Shown here: positions 43,352-52,848 of the stretch, piece by piece
How positions within the stretch are numbered: the stretch's first letter is position 1
How the letters are laid out: the number at the start of each line of letters is the position of its first letter
Source of the DNA: Anaerolinea sp.
Lineage (GTDB): Bacteria; Chloroflexota; Anaerolineae; Anaerolineales; Villigracilaceae
DNA: 64,000 nt
Direction of reading: 5' to 3'
NCBI GenBank assembly: GCA_020723805.1
Contig: DYID01000003.1
Location: 158,175 to 222,174 of the forward strand
Notes under the pieces: generated by a model
The model's input: only the letters and a program-made list of their open reading frames with translations
Databases searched by the model: none
Told to the model about the DNA's origin: nothing
Made by a program: the position numbers and the translations under genes

Positions 43352-43645
43352 ATTGAAATTTGCTCTGTGGCAAGGATGTTTTTTACCGCATACTGGACGT
43401 TCTCCCTTGACGCTTACCCGCCAAGGCGATGTAACGCCCCAGTTTGCGCAAGTGGGCGCAAACTACGCAGATTTTTGGGTGCCTGCAACAATCAATTGAA
43501 ATTTACAAAACCAATATAAATATTTCAAATCAAAATATTGACAATTTTAAAATAATATTTTATTATATTGAATAATTCAAAAAACAAAATAAATAAAATC
43601 AACGCGCCGCACACTTTATTCTGTCTGTTGTGAGAGGAGCTTGTT
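43352..43645 (+). promoter_or_regulatory. A/T-rich promoter region of ABC exporter operon 1
   Basis: A hairpin AGTTTGCGC ... GCGCAAACT (about 43441-43464) is followed by about 110 bp of almost pure A/T. Within it lies TTGACA (43538-43543), 17 bp, TATTAT (43561-43566), close to consensus, with A/T runs upstream like an UP element. This should be a strong promoter. No gene otherwise. Confidence 0.75.
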
Positions 43646-44704
43646 ATGTCCCAATTTGCTGTCGAAGCCTGTCAACTGGTCAAGAAGTTCCCCGCCCGCC
43701 CCGGGACGGGAGATAAGCCTCTCGAAGGCGAACCAGCCTCAAGTCAAAGAAAGAGGCGCCGGCTCTTTGGCAAGAAAGAACCCAAAGCCATGTTTACCGC
43801 CGTCAACGGCGTGGATTTGCAAATCCAATATGGCGAAATCTTCGGCTTGCTCGGTCCAAATGGCGCCGGCAAATCCACCACCATCCGCATGTTGTGTACT
43901 TTGCTCGAACCCACCAGCGGCACGGCGCACATCAACGGCTATGACATTGTGAAACAGGCAAACGACGTGCGGCGCAGCCTCGGTACGGTGCTGGCAGGTG
44001 AACGCAGCATCTATTGGAAGTTGACCGGGCGCGAGAACCTGGAATATTTCGCGGCGCTTTATCACATCCCCCCGGCGATTGCAAAGAAGCGCGTGGATGA
44101 GCTTATCGAGCGCATGGAACTCAAAGACCGCGCAAACGAACTCGTCGAAAAATACTCAACGGGAATGCGCCAGCGCGTCGCCATCGCCAAAGCCCTGCTT
44201 GCCCGACCGCCCATCCTGTTGTTGGACGAACCCACGCTCGGGCTGGACCCTCAGGCTGCCCGCAACTTAAGGGAACTGATTGCCCAACTCAAGCAGGAGG
44301 GACATACCATCCTGCTGACGACACACTACATGGAAGAAGCGGATCAACTCTCCGACCGTATCGGCATCATTGATGCGGGCAAAATCATTGCCCTCGATAC
44401 TCCCGAAGGACTCAAACGCCGCATTGACCGAAAGGAGATCATCCGTCTCGAGGTCAGCGGCTGGCAAGACTACATCGGTGAAAAACTGCGCGCCATGCGT
44501 GAAGTGGAAAGCCTGGTTGCGCGCCGGCAAAACGAATCCGACTTGTGGGAAGTGAACCTGCAGGCAACCGACAGCCGCGTTGTGCTGCCCAAACTCATGG
44601 AAAGCATCAGTCAGAATGGCACGCGGCTTGTCAACATGAACATCGTCAAACCCTCGCTGGAAGACGTGTTCATCCATCTGACCGGCAAGGCATTGCGCGA
44701 TTAG
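43646..44704 (+). CDS. ABC transporter ATPase, DrrA-type (exporter 1)
   Basis: A 352-residue ATPase with about 45 extra basic N-terminal residues before the domain. Walker A GPNGAGKSTT, signature YSTGMRQRVAIAK, Walker B ILLLDEPTLGLDP and H-loop TTHYMEEADQL are intact; the C-terminal DrrA extension is present. It pairs with the two permeases that follow. ATG 43646 has GAGAGGAG. The drug, lipid or polysaccharide cargo is unknown. Confidence 0.9.
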   Translation: MSQFAVEACQLVKKFPARPGTGDKPLEGEPASSQRKRRRLFGKKEPKAMFTAVNGVDLQIQYGEIFGLLGPNGAGKSTTIRMLCTLLEPTSGTAHINGYDIVKQANDVRRSLGTVLAGERSIYWKLTGRENLEYFAALYHIPPAIAKKRVDELIERMELKDRANELVEKYSTGMRQRVAIAKALLARPPILLLDEPTLGLDPQAARNLRELIAQLKQEGHTILLTTHYMEEADQLSDRIGIIDAGKIIALDTPEGLKRRIDRKEIIRLEVSGWQDYIGEKLRAMREVESLVARRQNESDLWEVNLQATDSRVVLPKLMESISQNGTRLVNMNIVKPSLEDVFIHLTGKALRD

Positions 44705-44712
44705 GAGCCGCG

Positions 44713-45582
44713 ATGGAAACGACCTTCATTCCCCGTTCGCTGGGTCAACCCGGCTTATTGTCGGATGTGCGCGCCTTCCTGGCGGTTGTCCGCCGCGAAT
44801 GGATCATCTTCACGCGCTACCCCAGTTGGATTATTGCGCTGTTCATCTGGCCTCTCATCTTTCCGATGATGTATATCCTGACGGCGCGCGCGTTGTCAGG
44901 TCCCGATGGCAGCGGATTGGCAGTCTTCATTGCCACCACCGGCGCGACCGATTACATCGGCTACATCATCGTTGGCACCACCGTCTGGATGTGGCAGAAC
45001 ATCGTGCTGTGGGATGTGGGGTTTGCGCTTCGTAACGAACAGATGCGCGGTACGCTCGAATCCAACTGGCTCACCCCCACGTGGAGGTTTTCCTACCTGC
45101 TCGGTCAAACGGGTCCTCAAATCGTTACGATGGCGATGTTCATCGGCGTCACGGCGCTGGAATTTGGACTCCTCTTCGGCATCCGCTTGAACGGCAGCCC
45201 GTGGATGCTTGGGCTGATGATGCTGGCGGCAATCCCCGCCATTTACGGGCTGGGATTTGCGTTCGCCAGCCTCGTCATCACAGTGAAAGAGGCAAACGCC
45301 TTCGTCTTCCTCATTCGCGGCATGGTGATGATCTTCTGCGGCATCACCTTCCCGGTTGCCATCCTGCCCGCCTGGATGCAAACTTTTGCAAAATGGCTCC
45401 CGCAAACCTACCTGATTCACGGAATGCGCGCCGCGGCGTTTGCGAAGGCGGGAGTCAAAGAATTGCTGCCAGACTTGATCCCCCTGCTTTCCTTTGGCGC
45501 GTTCTGGCTTGCCGTCGGCTACTTCACCTTTTTGTGGATGGAACGCCGCGCCCGCAAGAGCGGCGCAATCGGTCAGTATTAG
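44713..45582 (+). CDS. ABC-2 type permease A (exporter 1)
   Basis: A 289-residue permease with six helices; the family's central helices include RNEQMRGTLESNWLTPT and, near the end, FPVAILPAWMQTFAKWLPQTYLIHGMR. ATG 44713 has TAGGAG, 8 nt after the ATPase stop. It is homologous to the permease at 45668, so the exporter is a heterodimer. Confidence 0.88.
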   Translation: METTFIPRSLGQPGLLSDVRAFLAVVRREWIIFTRYPSWIIALFIWPLIFPMMYILTARALSGPDGSGLAVFIATTGATDYIGYIIVGTTVWMWQNIVLWDVGFALRNEQMRGTLESNWLTPTWRFSYLLGQTGPQIVTMAMFIGVTALEFGLLFGIRLNGSPWMLGLMMLAAIPAIYGLGFAFASLVITVKEANAFVFLIRGMVMIFCGITFPVAILPAWMQTFAKWLPQTYLIHGMRAAAFAKAGVKELLPDLIPLLSFGAFWLAVGYFTFLWMERRARKSGAIGQY

Positions 45583-45583
45583 T

Positions 45584-45632
45584 GGTCTCGATACGGCGGC
45601 GGTCGAGCAGACCGACAGGGCGTATCGAGACC
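45584..45632. repeat. Palindrome between the two permease genes
   Basis: GGTCTCGATACG (45584-45595) and CGTATCGAGACC (45621-45632) are perfect 12-bp arms. It starts 1 bp after the stop codon and may lower downstream expression. Confidence 0.75.
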
Positions 45633-45667
45633 CCGCCGCTGACCCGACCACCGAAGGAATTTTACTC

Positions 45668-46519
45668 ATGCAACTTACCACCCTCTCACAACCCAGCCTC
45701 ACAACCCACCTGCGGGCTTTGTTTGTCATCGCCCGCAAGGACTGGAAGGTCTTCTGGCGTTACCCGCTAAATGCACTTTCCAGCGTTTTTCAACCCATCA
45801 TCTGGATTACACCGGTGTACTTCATGGGCAAAGCCTTCAGCACGAACGGACAAGCCGCCGGCTTCGCCGCCTACAGCGGCACCGGCGACTACATGTCCTA
45901 CATCCTTCTCGGTACGGTATTGACCAACTTCATTATGACCGTGTTCTGGGGCATGGGCTATGCCCTCAAAAACGATATGGACTCCGGCGTGCTTGAATCC
46001 AACTGGCTGACGCCCATTCCCCGCCTGCTCATCCTCGTCGGGCGCACGCTGACCAGCATTCTGACCACCACCATCACCTCTGCAACCATGCTCATTCTTG
46101 CAGGCTTGCTCTTCGGCTTCAGACCGACGGGCAGCACGTTTGCCGCCATCCTCACAGCCGTCCCAATGCTGGTGGGCTTGTACGGTTTCGGCTTTGCCTT
46201 TGCCGGCGTCGTGTTGCTGATGCGGGAGGCAAACACACTGGTGGATGTGGGCAGTTTTCTCGTCCAGGGTTTTTCCGGGACGAATTTCCCGGTGCAGTCT
46301 CTACCCTACTGGTTGATTCCCATTTCGCTCATGCTTCCGCTGACGTATGGACTTGACGCCGTGCGCGGCTTCCTGCTCAAGACCAATACCCTCCTGCCCA
46401 TCCCCGCCGAAATTGCCATCCTGCTCTTCTCCATGTTCGTGATGTTGTGGATCGGGGCACAGGTCTTCCACCGTGTCGAGCGCAGAGTCCGCACGCTGGG
46501 AACGCTGGGACAACACTAA
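45668..46519 (+). CDS. ABC-2 type permease B (exporter 1)
   Basis: A 283-residue six-helix permease (DMDSGVLESNWLTPIPRLL, FPVQSLPYWLIPISLMLPLTYGLDAVRG). AAGGAA precedes ATG 45668. Partner of permease A and the ATPase at 43646. The operon ends here; an MFS gene follows after 89 bp. Confidence 0.88.
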   Translation: MQLTTLSQPSLTTHLRALFVIARKDWKVFWRYPLNALSSVFQPIIWITPVYFMGKAFSTNGQAAGFAAYSGTGDYMSYILLGTVLTNFIMTVFWGMGYALKNDMDSGVLESNWLTPIPRLLILVGRTLTSILTTTITSATMLILAGLLFGFRPTGSTFAAILTAVPMLVGLYGFGFAFAGVVLLMREANTLVDVGSFLVQGFSGTNFPVQSLPYWLIPISLMLPLTYGLDAVRGFLLKTNTLLPIPAEIAILLFSMFVMLWIGAQVFHRVERRVRTLGTLGQH

Positions 46520-46608
46520 ATTTCAGGGCGAAACGGGTTCTCATCCGCCTCTGTACAAAATAGAACACACGTGCTATGATGCGCCTTCCCCCACACGAAA
46601 GGATTTGA

Positions 46609-47853
46609 ATGTTCACGCGCTTCAACAAAATTTACCATGAGTTTCCGCGTCTGTTTTGGGTGGTGGTCGTCGTCAGTTTTATAGACCGCATCGGCGGCAC
46701 CCTGCTCTTCCCGTTTTTTGCGCTTTACATCACGCAGAAATTCCACGTCGGCATGACGCAGGCAGGCATCCTGTTGGGGATGTCATCACTGTTTGGGTTA
46801 ATTGGGTCAACCGTCGGCGGCGCCTTGACCGACAAGTTCGGACGCAAGCAGCTCATCCTGTTTGGGCTGGTCTTCAGCGCCCTCAGCACGCTGACCTTCG
46901 GGCTGGTCAACGACCTCAACGTTCTGTATCCGATCATGATCGTCGTTGGTTTGCTCTCGAGCGTGGCGCATCCCGCACACGATGCAATGATTGCCGACAT
47001 TCTGCCCGAACACCAGCGCCAGGAAGGCTTCGGCATCCTGCGCGTGGTGGGCAACCTCTCCTGGATGATCGGACCCACCATCGGCGGCATCGTGGCAAAC
47101 ATCAACTTCTTTTACCTGTTCGTGATTGACGCCATCATCAGCTGCGTGGTCGCCGTCATCATCTTCCGCACCATCCCTGAGACGAAACCCGAACCGCACG
47201 CCCATGCCGCCGTCGAATCCTTCTGGCAGACCGTGGGCGGCTACCGCATCGTTCTAAAAGACCTCGCTTTCATGGCGTTCATGGTGGCGGGCATGCTCAT
47301 GTTGATTGTGTATCAACAAATGTACAGCACGCTCTCCGTCTATCTGCGCGACAACCACGGCACATCCCCCAGCGGCTATGGCTTCCTGATGACCACCAGC
47401 GCCATCACGGTGGTGCTCTTCCAGTTCTGGGTCTCGCGCCTCATCAAACGCCGCCCGCCCTTCCTGATGATGGCGTTCGGCACACTCTTCTACATGATTG
47501 GTTTCACGCTGTTCGGCATTGTCGCCGCCTATATCCTCTTCGTGCTCAACATCGTCATCATCACCATCGGCGAGATGATCCTCGTGCCGACCAGCCAAGC
47601 AATCGCCGCAAACTTCGCCCCCGAAGCCATGCGCGGACGCTACATGGCAATCTTCGGACTCTCCTGGGCAATCCCATCCACCATTGGACCGGGCGCGGCG
47701 GGCTACATTCTGGATAACTTCAACCCGAACCTGCTTTGGTACATCGGCGGACTCTTGTGCGGACTTTCTGCGCTCGCCTATTACGCTCTTCACCTGCGCC
47801 TCAAATCCCGACCTGAATTTGCGCCCGCCCAAGAAGCCGTTCTCTCCGCCTGA
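46609..47853 (+). CDS. MFS transporter (DHA1/MdtG-like)
   Basis: A 414-residue, twelve-helix carrier with motif A GGALTDKFGRKQLILFG and a long central loop. MdtG-like multidrug efflux is the nearest group I can name; substrate unknown. ATG 46609 has AAAGGA. CTATGAT (-10-like) is about 30 nt upstream. It lies downstream of the ABC exporter but has its own promoter. Confidence 0.85.
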   Translation: MFTRFNKIYHEFPRLFWVVVVVSFIDRIGGTLLFPFFALYITQKFHVGMTQAGILLGMSSLFGLIGSTVGGALTDKFGRKQLILFGLVFSALSTLTFGLVNDLNVLYPIMIVVGLLSSVAHPAHDAMIADILPEHQRQEGFGILRVVGNLSWMIGPTIGGIVANINFFYLFVIDAIISCVVAVIIFRTIPETKPEPHAHAAVESFWQTVGGYRIVLKDLAFMAFMVAGMLMLIVYQQMYSTLSVYLRDNHGTSPSGYGFLMTTSAITVVLFQFWVSRLIKRRPPFLMMAFGTLFYMIGFTLFGIVAAYILFVLNIVIITIGEMILVPTSQAIAANFAPEAMRGRYMAIFGLSWAIPSTIGPGAAGYILDNFNPNLLWYIGGLLCGLSALAYYALHLRLKSRPEFAPAQEAVLSA

Positions 47854-47871
47854 ACCTGACTCTCGCCGAAC

Positions 47872-47910
47872 AAAAAGCCGATGGATTCCACAACATCCGT
47901 CGGTTTTTTT
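47872..47910 (+). terminator. Intrinsic terminator of the MFS gene
   Basis: AAAAAGCCGATGGAT ... ATCCGTCGGTTTTTTT, stem with T7. Confidence 0.88.
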
Positions 47911-48054
47911 GTTTCCGCATCACATTACAGAAAAGACTTTCAACCCTTTCCGAAAGTCTTCCGAATCCTACGCAAAATTTCATTGACATATTCCTAAACG
48001 GGAGTACAATCCGCCCATCCAAAACGCTAACAACGCCCCATACCAACCTCGTGC

Positions 48055-48087
48055 AAAACGCTGACTCGCTGAGTCGGCGTTTTATAA
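48055..48087 (+). promoter_or_regulatory. Hairpin and -10 upstream of the subtilase
   Basis: AAACGCTGACTCG-CTGAGTCGGCGTTTT is a near-perfect hairpin whose T-run merges into TATAAT (48082-48087). Confidence 0.55.
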
Positions 48088-48112
48088 TACCAACCCCCAG
48101 AGGAGAGTGAGT

Positions 48113-50956
48113 ATGAGTAAGGCATTTCGTTATTTGTTTTCTGCTGTTGTCATTCTGACCTTGCTGCTCGGGTCTATGGCAATGGCGCCTGCCGCTCGTT
48201 CAGATGCCGCCGTGCATTTGAAAAGCGGTTCTTTTATTCCTGCGCAAAGCAATCCTGCCGCAGGGAGTCAAAAATATTACATCGTTCAGTTCGCCGGACC
48301 AGTCCAACAGGCGTGGAAGGATGCCGTCGCCGCCGAAGGCGCGGAAATCCTCTACTACCTGCCGGATTTCGCCTTCAAGGTGCGCATGAACCCCGCCATC
48401 GCCAACCGCGTGGCGAAGTTGAACTTCGTCAGCGGGGTGACGGCATATCGTCCGGAGTTCAAGTTCGGGTCCAGCCTGACGCGCGATAGTCAAGTCCGCC
48501 TCTACCGCATCCGCATCGAACGCGGCGCCGACTTTGGTCTTGTTCGTTCTCTCATTGCTCAAACCGGCGCGGAGATGGTCGGCTTCGATAATGACATCGT
48601 GGTCGTCGCCGCCAACAGCGCCCTCGTGGACGTCCTCGCCCAGGTGGACGACGTTGCCTCCATCAGCGACTTTGCGATGTACGAAACCTTCGCCGCCCCC
48701 GCCGCCCCCAAATCCAACGACTACGCCGTGACCAACATCATCGGCGCGGCGGCAGCACACGCACGCGGCTACAACGGCTCCACCCAGATTGTGGCTGTGG
48801 CAGATACGGGTCTCGGCGGCGGCACTCCCACCACCGCCCACCGCGACATCAACGGTCGCGTCGCCGCCATCTACAACTGGCCCGGCGTCAGCGACAGTTG
48901 CTGGACCATCACCGACGACGGCGCCGTGGACGTGGACTCCGGTCACGGCACGCACACCGCCGGCTCGGTGTTGAGCGCGGGCGCACCCAACGGCATCGGC
49001 AAAGGCTCCGCTCCTGCCGCGCAGTTGGTCTTCCAGGCAGTGGAAAACTGGGCAACCATGAAGGGCATCTGCGCCCTCTACTACCCCAATGGTTATTATC
49101 TGACCGGTCTGCCCTCTGATTTGAATCAACTCTATCAACAGGCTTACAACGCCGGCGCGCGCATTCACAGCAACTCATGGGGCTCCGCCGCCGCAGGCGA
49201 TTACACGGTTGAATCCGTCCAGTCCGACACCTTCATCTGGAACAACCGCGACATGCTCATCACCTTCTCGGCGGGCAACGAAGGCACAGACGCCAACAGC
49301 GACGGCGTGATTGACAGCGACTCGATGGGCTCCCCCGCCACCGCCAAGAACGTCCTCACCGTGGGCGCGAGCGAAAACCAGCGCAGCGACGGCTATCCCT
49401 GCGACACCAGCCTCTCCTACACCACCTGCGCCTCGCAGGGCGGCGTGAACAACATCTTCACCTGGGGCGCGGCGTGGCCCTCCGACTATCCCGCCAACCC
49501 CATCAAGGATGATGTCTCCGCCAACAACGCCGGGCAGATGGCGGCGTTCTCCAGCCGCGGTCCCACGGACGACCAACGCATCAAACCGGATGTGGTCGCC
49601 CCCGGCTCGTGGATTCTCTCCACCTACTCGGATATGTACCAGCAGGGCTACGACGCCTCGCCCAACCCCAAAAACAACGCCTGGCAGTACGACGGCTACG
49701 GCTTCCCCTATGACCAATACTACAAGTACCTGAGCGGCACGTCCATGTCCAACCCGCTCACGGCAGGCGGCGCGGCGGTCGTCAAAGACTACTATAACAA
49801 GGCATACGGCGTCAACGCCACCGCCGCACTTGTCAAAGCCACTCTCATCAACTCCGCGGTGGACATGGCAGACGAAAACAACGACGGCTTCAACGACAAC
49901 GACTTCCCCATCCCCAACGTCCACGAAGGCTGGGGACGCATCAACCTCGACGCGGCAACCGACGGGACGATTCAATTCGTGGATGAAGGCACAGGCTTGA
50001 GCACTGGCGGAAGCGCCACCTTCAACGTAACCTCCACCGGTGGACCGCTCAAAGTCACCCTCGTGTGGACCGACTACCCCTCCACCGACACCGCCGCCAT
50101 CAACCTCGTCAACGACCTCGACCTCACCGTCAGCGGACCCAGCGGCACCTTCCGCGGCAACGTCTTTGCCGGCGGCTGGAGCGCGGCAGGCGGCACGGCA
50201 GACCGCCGCAACAACGTCGAGAACGTTTACATCCAAAGCCCTGCGGCGGGAACCTACACCGTCACCGTCAGCGGCTACAACATCCCCAACGGACCGCAAA
50301 AGTTCGCCCTCGTGGTGGACGGCGGCTCGCTCGGCTCCGGTCCTACACCGACACCTGGTCCCACCAACACACCGACCAACACCCCGGCGCCGACCAACAC
50401 GCCCACACCCACCAACACCCCCGCCCCTGTCACCAGCACCGGCTATCTCTCGCCTTCCGCCAATGCGCCTGTAACCACCAATTCGGGCGACAACAACGGA
50501 TACCAGACCAGCCCCACCAACGCCTACGCCAATGACGGCGCAATGGCAACCGACCTCAACAGCGGCACCGGCACCAGCACCAGTTACACCAGCACCCAGA
50601 AAGACCGCCACGTCTTCTACAACTACGGCTTCAACATCCCCAGCGGCGCCACCATCATCGGCATTCAAGTCCGCGTGGATGCCCGCGCCGACAGCGCCAC
50701 CGGCACCCGCCAAATCTACGTCCAATTCTCGTGGGACGGCGGCGTGAGTTGGACGACCGCCCTCAGCACCGGCAACCTGACCACCAGCGAAGCCACCTAC
50801 ACCCTCGGCGGCACCACCAACACTTGGGGACGCACCTGGAGCGCCAGCGACTTCAGCAACACCAACTTCCGCGTGCGCGTCATTGACGTCTCCAACAGCA
50901 CCGCCCGCGACTTCTACCTCGACTGGGTTGCCGTCAACGTGACGTACCAACCCTAG
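48113..50956 (+). CDS. Large secreted subtilisin-like protease
   Basis: A 947-residue S8 protease: signal peptide (LFSAVVILTLLLGSMAMAPA), propeptide region (about 50-190), catalytic domain with Asp in VAVADTGLGGG, His in DSGHGTHTAGS and Ser in LSGTSMSNPLTAGG. A beta-sandwich follows, then a TPTPGPTNTPTNTP-type linker near 745-775 and a C-terminal adhesion-like beta domain of about 170 residues. It probably digests protein outside the cell and may stay attached by the tail. I used ATG 48113 (GGAG at 7 nt); a GTG two codons earlier is possible. Confidence 0.92.
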   Translation: MSKAFRYLFSAVVILTLLLGSMAMAPAARSDAAVHLKSGSFIPAQSNPAAGSQKYYIVQFAGPVQQAWKDAVAAEGAEILYYLPDFAFKVRMNPAIANRVAKLNFVSGVTAYRPEFKFGSSLTRDSQVRLYRIRIERGADFGLVRSLIAQTGAEMVGFDNDIVVVAANSALVDVLAQVDDVASISDFAMYETFAAPAAPKSNDYAVTNIIGAAAAHARGYNGSTQIVAVADTGLGGGTPTTAHRDINGRVAAIYNWPGVSDSCWTITDDGAVDVDSGHGTHTAGSVLSAGAPNGIGKGSAPAAQLVFQAVENWATMKGICALYYPNGYYLTGLPSDLNQLYQQAYNAGARIHSNSWGSAAAGDYTVESVQSDTFIWNNRDMLITFSAGNEGTDANSDGVIDSDSMGSPATAKNVLTVGASENQRSDGYPCDTSLSYTTCASQGGVNNIFTWGAAWPSDYPANPIKDDVSANNAGQMAAFSSRGPTDDQRIKPDVVAPGSWILSTYSDMYQQGYDASPNPKNNAWQYDGYGFPYDQYYKYLSGTSMSNPLTAGGAAVVKDYYNKAYGVNATAALVKATLINSAVDMADENNDGFNDNDFPIPNVHEGWGRINLDAATDGTIQFVDEGTGLSTGGSATFNVTSTGGPLKVTLVWTDYPSTDTAAINLVNDLDLTVSGPSGTFRGNVFAGGWSAAGGTADRRNNVENVYIQSPAAGTYTVTVSGYNIPNGPQKFALVVDGGSLGSGPTPTPGPTNTPTNTPAPTNTPTPTNTPAPVTSTGYLSPSANAPVTTNSGDNNGYQTSPTNAYANDGAMATDLNSGTGTSTSYTSTQKDRHVFYNYGFNIPSGATIIGIQVRVDARADSATGTRQIYVQFSWDGGVSWTTALSTGNLTTSEATYTLGGTTNTWGRTWSASDFSNTNFRVRVIDVSNSTARDFYLDWVAVNVTYQP

Positions 50957-50974
50957 CCCGTCATTGCAACAATC

Positions 50975-51013
50975 AAAAAGATGGATGCGGAGGAAACTCC
51001 ACATCCATCTTTT
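50975..51013 (+). terminator. Terminator after the subtilase
   Basis: AAAAAGATGGATG ... CATCCATCTTTT, 11-bp or longer stem. Confidence 0.85.
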
Positions 51014-51108
51014 CAATTCGACTAATGCCCGCCTCGGACTTAACCGAAACCTGCTTCTGTCCGAATGGCATTTATCCCATCCCCAACATTGTCCCCACCA
51101 CTCACCTG

Positions 51109-51150
51109 ATTACTGATGACTGATAACTGGTAACTGGTAACTGGCAACTG
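51109..51150. repeat. Heptanucleotide tract (GTAACTG)6
   Basis: ATTACTG, ATGACTG, ATAACTG, GTAACTG, GTAACTG, GCAACTG, ending 3 bp from the slyD stop codon. Confidence 0.8.
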
Positions 51151-51153
51151 GTC

Positions 51154-51642
51154 CTAATGATGATGCCCGCCCGAATGGACGTGCCCATGCGCCAGTTCCT
51201 CTTCCGTCGGCTCGCGCAGCCCCACCACCTTCACATTGAAGTGCAGTTCATCGCCCGCCAGAGGATGATTGAAGTTGAGGCGCACCAAATCCCCCTCGAT
51301 GGACTCGATGCGGGCATACCGTCCCTGCCCCGAATCATCGCGGACGGTCAACTCCAGCCCTTCTTCCACGGGCATATCCTTGGGGAACTGTCCGCGCGGC
51401 ACATCCAGATAGGCTTCCTCGTCATACTCGCCGTACCCTTCCGCCGGCGCAACCACCACCTCGCGGCTCTCGCCCACCTTCATGCCGATCATCCCCCGTT
51501 CCAAACCTGGGATGATATTCCCATAACCCGTAAGAAACTCCAGCGGACCGTGTCCTGCGGACGAATCCAGCAGTTCGCCGTCCACATGGAGCGTGTACTC
51601 CATTGAAACTACAACGCCGTTTTGAACCGAATCTTTGTTCAT
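51154..51642 (-). CDS. slyD: SlyD-type FKBP peptidyl-prolyl isomerase
   Basis: A 162-residue protein: FKBP half-domain (VSMEYTLHVDGELLDSSAGHGPLEFLTGYGNIIPGLERGM), IF chaperone insert (EGYGEYDEEAYLDVPRGQFP) and a His-rich end (HGHVHSGGHHH) able to bind Ni2+ or other metals, as in SlyD. ATG 51642 has AGAAAGGA. Its gene end touches a heptamer tract. Confidence 0.9.
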   Translation of the reverse strand: MNKDSVQNGVVVSMEYTLHVDGELLDSSAGHGPLEFLTGYGNIIPGLERGMIGMKVGESREVVVAPAEGYGEYDEEAYLDVPRGQFPKDMPVEEGLELTVRDDSGQGRYARIESIEGDLVRLNFNHPLAGDELHFNVKVVGLREPTEEELAHGHVHSGGHHH

Positions 51643-51699
51643 TATTTTTCCTTTCTGTTTGTTTGCCCATTGTACCAGCAAGAAGCACACAAGTACACA

Positions 51700-51744
<45 letters not shown>

Positions 51745-51769
51745 CCCCTTCCTCCCTTACAATTCCCTC

Positions 51770-52654
51770 ATGCACTCCCACCTCTGCCTCCCCTGGTACT
51801 GGGAATACGACATTGACTTTGTCCGCTTCGTCGAACAAGCCTGCCACGAACACGGGCTGACCTTCTGGCAAATCACCCCCGAAAACCTGCTCGAATCCAT
51901 CCACGCCCTCTACACCGGCGAACACACCTTCGACACATTGCTCGACCGTTCGCAGGGCGATGACCGCTTCCTGCCCATCAACAACTGGGCAAAGCAACAC
52001 CACAAGCGCCGCATCAACCCGCCCGAACTCTCCGCCTGGTCCGAAGACAAAGCCACCATGCACCTCGAACTCATCAGCGCGGGCATCCACACCCCCTACA
52101 CCATCATCCTTCCGCCTTTTCTCGAACAACCCGTCATTCACAACCTGGATTTGACCCCGCTTGGGCATCAGTTCGTCATCAAACCCTCGCACGGCGGAGG
52201 CAGCGCCGGCGTCATCCTCGGCGCATCCTCCCTCGACCAGGTCTTGCGCGCCCGCATGGAATTCCCCGAACAAAAATATCTGCTCCAAGCCACCGTCGCG
52301 CCGCGCACCATTCACGGACGCCCCGCCTGGTTCCGCGTGTTCTACGCCGCCGGCGAGACCTATCCCTGCTGGTGGCATCCTTTCACGCACGTCTTCTCGA
52401 TTGTCACTCCCTCCGAAGAGCACCGCTACGACCTCTCCCCGCTTCATGACATCACTCGACGAATCGCCGCCATCTGCCGCCTCGACTGGTTCACCACCGA
52501 AATCGCGCTCACCCACGAAAACTTCGTCGTCGTGGATTACGTCAACGACCAGATTGACACCCGCATCCAATCCAAAGCCGTGGACGGCGTTCCCGATGAT
52601 GTGATGAAAAGCGTGGCGAGGCAGTTGGTGAAATTGGCGAGGGAGAATCGGTGA
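51770..52654 (+). CDS. ATP-grasp-domain protein of unknown function
   Basis: A 294-residue protein. FVIKPSHGGGSAGVIL (about 136-151) is the ATP-grasp lysine and glycine loop, and VVVDYVNDQIDTR near 265 matches the metal-binding end. It is shorter than most ligases of the group. ATG 51770 is chosen because earlier codons lie in the heptamer tract; no clear ribosome site (TTCCCTC). Substrate unknown. Confidence 0.75.
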   Translation: MHSHLCLPWYWEYDIDFVRFVEQACHEHGLTFWQITPENLLESIHALYTGEHTFDTLLDRSQGDDRFLPINNWAKQHHKRRINPPELSAWSEDKATMHLELISAGIHTPYTIILPPFLEQPVIHNLDLTPLGHQFVIKPSHGGGSAGVILGASSLDQVLRARMEFPEQKYLLQATVAPRTIHGRPAWFRVFYAAGETYPCWWHPFTHVFSIVTPSEEHRYDLSPLHDITRRIAAICRLDWFTTEIALTHENFVVVDYVNDQIDTRIQSKAVDGVPDDVMKSVARQLVKLARENR

Positions 52655-52660
52655 GGAAGT

Positions 52661-52688
52661 GATCAGTCATCAGTAATCAGTGATCAGT
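52661..52688. repeat. Heptanucleotide tract (GATCAGT)4
   Basis: GATCAGT, CATCAGT, AATCAGT, GATCAGT, just after the ATP-grasp gene. Confidence 0.75.
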
Positions 52689-52848
52689 TTTACTGCGCAA
52701 AGCGAAATCTGCGATACGCACCACACGCCTCGACTTCCCACTTTCTATTTTCCACATCCTGTACGTTCGTCTTTTGTTCATCCGCCTTCTGAAACCCTCA
52801 CCCTAAATTGACGTATACTGTTTATGGTTCTCAATTTCAGGAGGTCAC

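Noticed and set aside
49175..51016. Long frame opposite the subtilase
   Set aside because: Gly/Val-rich composition typical of an antisense shadow; no domain or start signal.
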